Shown: piece after piece, positions 62,056 through 64,000 of the stretch
Layout of the letters: each line of letters opens with the position of its first letter
Position numbering within the stretch: the stretch's first letter is position 1
DNA from: Haloplanus natans DSM 17983
GTDB taxonomy: Archaea; Halobacteriota; Halobacteria; Halobacteriales; Haloferacaceae
Length of the DNA: 64,000 nt
Assembly: GCF_000427685.1 (NCBI RefSeq)
Contig: NZ_KE386573.1
Span: 868,001 to 932,000 of the forward strand
Direction of reading: 5' to 3'
The notes under the pieces: generated by a model
The model's input: only the letters and a program-made list of their open reading frames with translations
The model's database searches: none
Told to the model about the DNA's origin: nothing
Translations under genes and position numbers: made by a program

Positions 62056-64000
62056 TCAGTCGTCGCCGGTCTGGACCGTACCCACGTCGACCTCGGCACC
62101 GCCGGCTTTCGAGGCCGGTTCGGGGAGGCTGGTACGGACGTCCTCGCGGCTCTCCTCGGCGATGACCTCGGCGTAGGCGTCGGGCATCACCTTCGTGAAG
62201 TTCAGCACTTCGGTGCCCCAGTCGTCGAGCAGCGTCGCCGCGCGGTCGCTGTCGGTGTACGCCGCGTGGTTCTCGACGAGGCGGCGGAGCATGGCCTCGT
62301 CCGACTCTTCGAGGTCGTGGTGGATGGTCACCATGCCGGTGTTGGCGCGGTCCTCGAAGTCGCCGTCTGGGTCGTAGACGTAGGCAATGCCGCCGGACAT
62401 CCCGGCCGCGAAGTTCCGCCCCGTCTCGCCGAGGACGGCCACGACGCCACCGGTCATGTACTCACAGCCGTGGTCGCCGACGCCCTCGACGACGGCTTTC
62501 ACGCCGCTGTTGCGGACGGCGAAGCGTTCGCCCGCGAGGCCGTTGACGTAGAGTTCGCCCTGTGTCGCGCCGTAGAGACAGACGTTGCCGACGAGGATGT
62601 TCTCCGAGGGCGTGTAGGCCGCCGTTTCGGGCGTCCGGACGATCAGCTTGCCACCGGAGAGTCCCTTGCCGACGTAGTCGTTGGCGGCACCGACGAGTTC
62701 CATCGTCACGCCGTTGGCGAGGAAGGCGCCGAAGCTCTGGCCGGCGATGCCGTCGAAGGTACAGGAGATGGTGTCCTCGGGCAGGCCGCTCTCGCCGTAG
62801 CGTCGCGAGATACGGTTCGAGAGCATGGCGCCGACCGCGCGGTCACCGTTCGAGATGTCGCCGCGGATGTGGATTGGTTCCCCCTCCTCGATGGCGTCGG
62901 TCGCCTCGCCGATCAGGTCGTGATCGAGGTGGGTTTCCACGTCCGCGTGTTTCTGTTCGCGGACCTTGTGGCGCGCGCCACCCTCGGGTTCGGCGATGAT
63001 GGCCGACAGATCGAGATGCTTGGCTTTCGGGTGGTCGGTCTCGGTCTGTTTCAGCAGGCTCGGCCGGCCGATCATCTCGTCGACCGTCCGGAAGCCGAGG
63101 TCGGCCATGATCTCGCGCAGTTCCTGCGCGAGGAAGATCATGTAGTTGATGACGTGATCCGGCTGGCCGGAGAAGCGCTCGCGCAGGTCCTCGTCCTGCG
63201 TGGCGACGCCGGTCGGACAGTTGTTGGTCTGGCAGATGCGGGCCATCACACAGCCCGAGGTGATGAGGCTGGACGTGCCGAAGACGTACTCCTCGGCACC
63301 GAGCAGTGCGGCGACGGCCACGTCGCGGCCAGTCATCATCCCGCCGTCGGCGGAGATGCGGATGCGGTCGCGCAGCCCCGTCGCGCGGAGCATCTGGTTG
63401 GCTTCGGCGACGCCGAGTTCCCACGGCAGGCCGGCGTTTTTGATCGACGTCTTCGGCGACGCGCCCGTCCCGCCGGAGTGGCCCGAGATGTGGACCACGT
63501 CGGCGTTGGCCTTGGCGACGCCGGCGGCGATAGTGCCGATACCCGCCTCGGCGACGAGTTTCACGTTGATGTCGGCCTCGGGGTTGGCCGTCTTCAGGTC
63601 GTGAATCAGTTGCTTGAGGTCCTCAATGGAGTAGATGTCGTGGAGCGGCGGCGGCGAGATGAGTCCAACGCCGGGCGTGGAGTAGCGGACGTGGGCGATC
63701 ATCTCGTTGACCTTCTTACCGGGGAGGTGGCCACCCTCACCGGGCTTGGAGCCCTGTGCCATCTTGATCTGCAGTTCGTCGGCCGAGGAGAGGTAGTTCG
63801 ACGTGACGCCGAAGCGGCCGGAGGCGACCTGCTTGATGTTACACTCCTTCTCGGTGCCGAACCGCTCCGGTGGCTCGCCGCCCTCGCCGCTGCCCGACTT
63901 GCCGCCGATGCGGTTCATGGCGATGGAGTTGGTCTCGTGGGCCTCCGGCGAGAGCGATCCGAGCGACATCGACGCCGTCGCGAACCGCTCGACGATTTCG
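62056..64000 (-). CDS. gltB: Glutamate synthase large subunit, C-terminal part (cut by window edge)
   Basis: About 648 C-terminal residues; the gene continues beyond the right edge. The FMN-binding barrel has [33 protein letters not shown] and [20 protein letters not shown]. The 3Fe-4S cysteines are in [17 protein letters not shown]. The C-terminal beta-helix domain has [19 protein letters not shown] and [17 protein letters not shown]. The enzyme makes glutamate from glutamine and 2-oxoglutarate in nitrogen assimilation. The N-terminal glutaminase domain lies outside the window. Confidence 0.95.
   Translation of the reverse strand, partial: EIVERFATASMSLGSLSPEAHETNSIAMNRIGGKSGSGEGGEPPERFGTEKECNIKQVASGRFGVTSNYLSSADELQIKMAQGSKPGEGGHLPGKKVNEMIAHVRYSTPGVGLISPPPLHDIYSIEDLKQLIHDLKTANPEADINVKLVAEAGIGTIAAGVAKANADVVHISGHSGGTGASPKTSIKNAGLPWELGVAEANQMLRATGLRDRIRISADGGMMTGRDVAVAALLGAEEYVFGTSSLITSGCVMARICQTNNCPTGVATQDEDLRERFSGQPDHVINYMIFLAQELREIMADLGFRTVDEMIGRPSLLKQTETDHPKAKHLDLSAIIAEPEGGARHKVREQKHADVETHLDHDLIGEATDAIEEGEPIHIRGDISNGDRAVGAMLSNRISRRYGESGLPEDTISCTFDGIAGQSFGAFLANGVTMELVGAANDYVGKGLSGGKLIVRTPETAAYTPSENILVGNVCLYGATQGELYVNGLAGERFAVRNSGVKAVVEGVGDHGCEYMTGGVVAVLGETGRNFAAGMSGGIAYVYDPDGDFEDRANTGMVTIHHDLEESDEAMLRRLVENHAAYTDSDRAATLLDDWGTEVLNFTKVMPDAYAEVIAEESREDVRTSLPEPASKAGGAEVDVGTVQTGDD

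Overview
The window is a 64 kb piece of a haloarchaeal chromosome (class Halobacteria). It is GC-rich, with strong G/C at third codon positions and very acidic predicted proteins. It carries haloarchaeal marker families: RdfA, the archaea-specific SMC-related protein, GfcR, a DUF7344-type HTH protein, Tat lipoproteins, and an AglB-like oligosaccharyltransferase. Many genes have ATGA/GTGA stop-start overlaps, and several have a TATA box about 30 nt before an ATG, as in leaderless transcription. No rRNA, complete tRNA, CRISPR array or transposase gene was seen.

Region 1 (1-31115) is mainly carbon catabolism. It starts with a cut aldehyde:ferredoxin oxidoreductase, an enolase-superfamily sugar-acid dehydratase and an IclR regulator. 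The rdfA / SMC-like cell-shape pair follows, then about 1.7 kb of decayed DNA with an IclR relic and a palindromic repeat. Next is a sugar locus: IclR, two tandem FGGY kinases, a complete CUT1-type ABC importer with a 2-hydroxyacid dehydrogenase inside the operon, a class II aldolase, a third FGGY kinase, the regulator gfcR and a GAPN-like aldehyde dehydrogenase. A further IclR gene leads into a 2-oxoacid/acetoin dehydrogenase-type cluster (E1 alpha, E1 beta, AcoX-like, convergent E2). The E2 lacks the usual active-site residues and has a duplicated subunit-binding domain.

Region 2 (31783-40379) is the most unusual. It holds a rhomboid-like protease, a membrane-anchored cohesin-domain protein, and a divergent 1903-residue secreted protein. 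That giant protein has an N-terminal dockerin, calcium-binding repeats, a hydrophobic pre-toxin-like segment and a C-terminal toxin-like domain. Its stop codon overlaps the start of a 330-residue gene with HEAT-like repeats, a candidate immunity protein. I infer a polymorphic-toxin system tethered at the surface by cohesin-dockerin pairing.

Region 3 (40436-46110) is ordinary: an MFS transporter, DUF4112, MtnA, VanZ, a V4R-like protein, a GbsR/MarR regulator and a UppP-like phosphatase.

Region 4 (46251-61224) concerns the cell surface. It has a polyprenyl glycosylphosphotransferase, an AglB-like protein and two hypothetical genes. A membrane HTH regulator is divergent from a series of SipW/TasA-like secreted proteins, one with a von Willebrand A domain inserted in the fold. 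A dedicated signal peptidase operon follows, with a cargo protein, a repetitive stalk protein and a small membrane protein. Three of the cargo genes have the same tRNA T-arm-like hairpin in their leaders.

The window ends with an HD phosphohydrolase and the C-terminal part of glutamate synthase (gltB).
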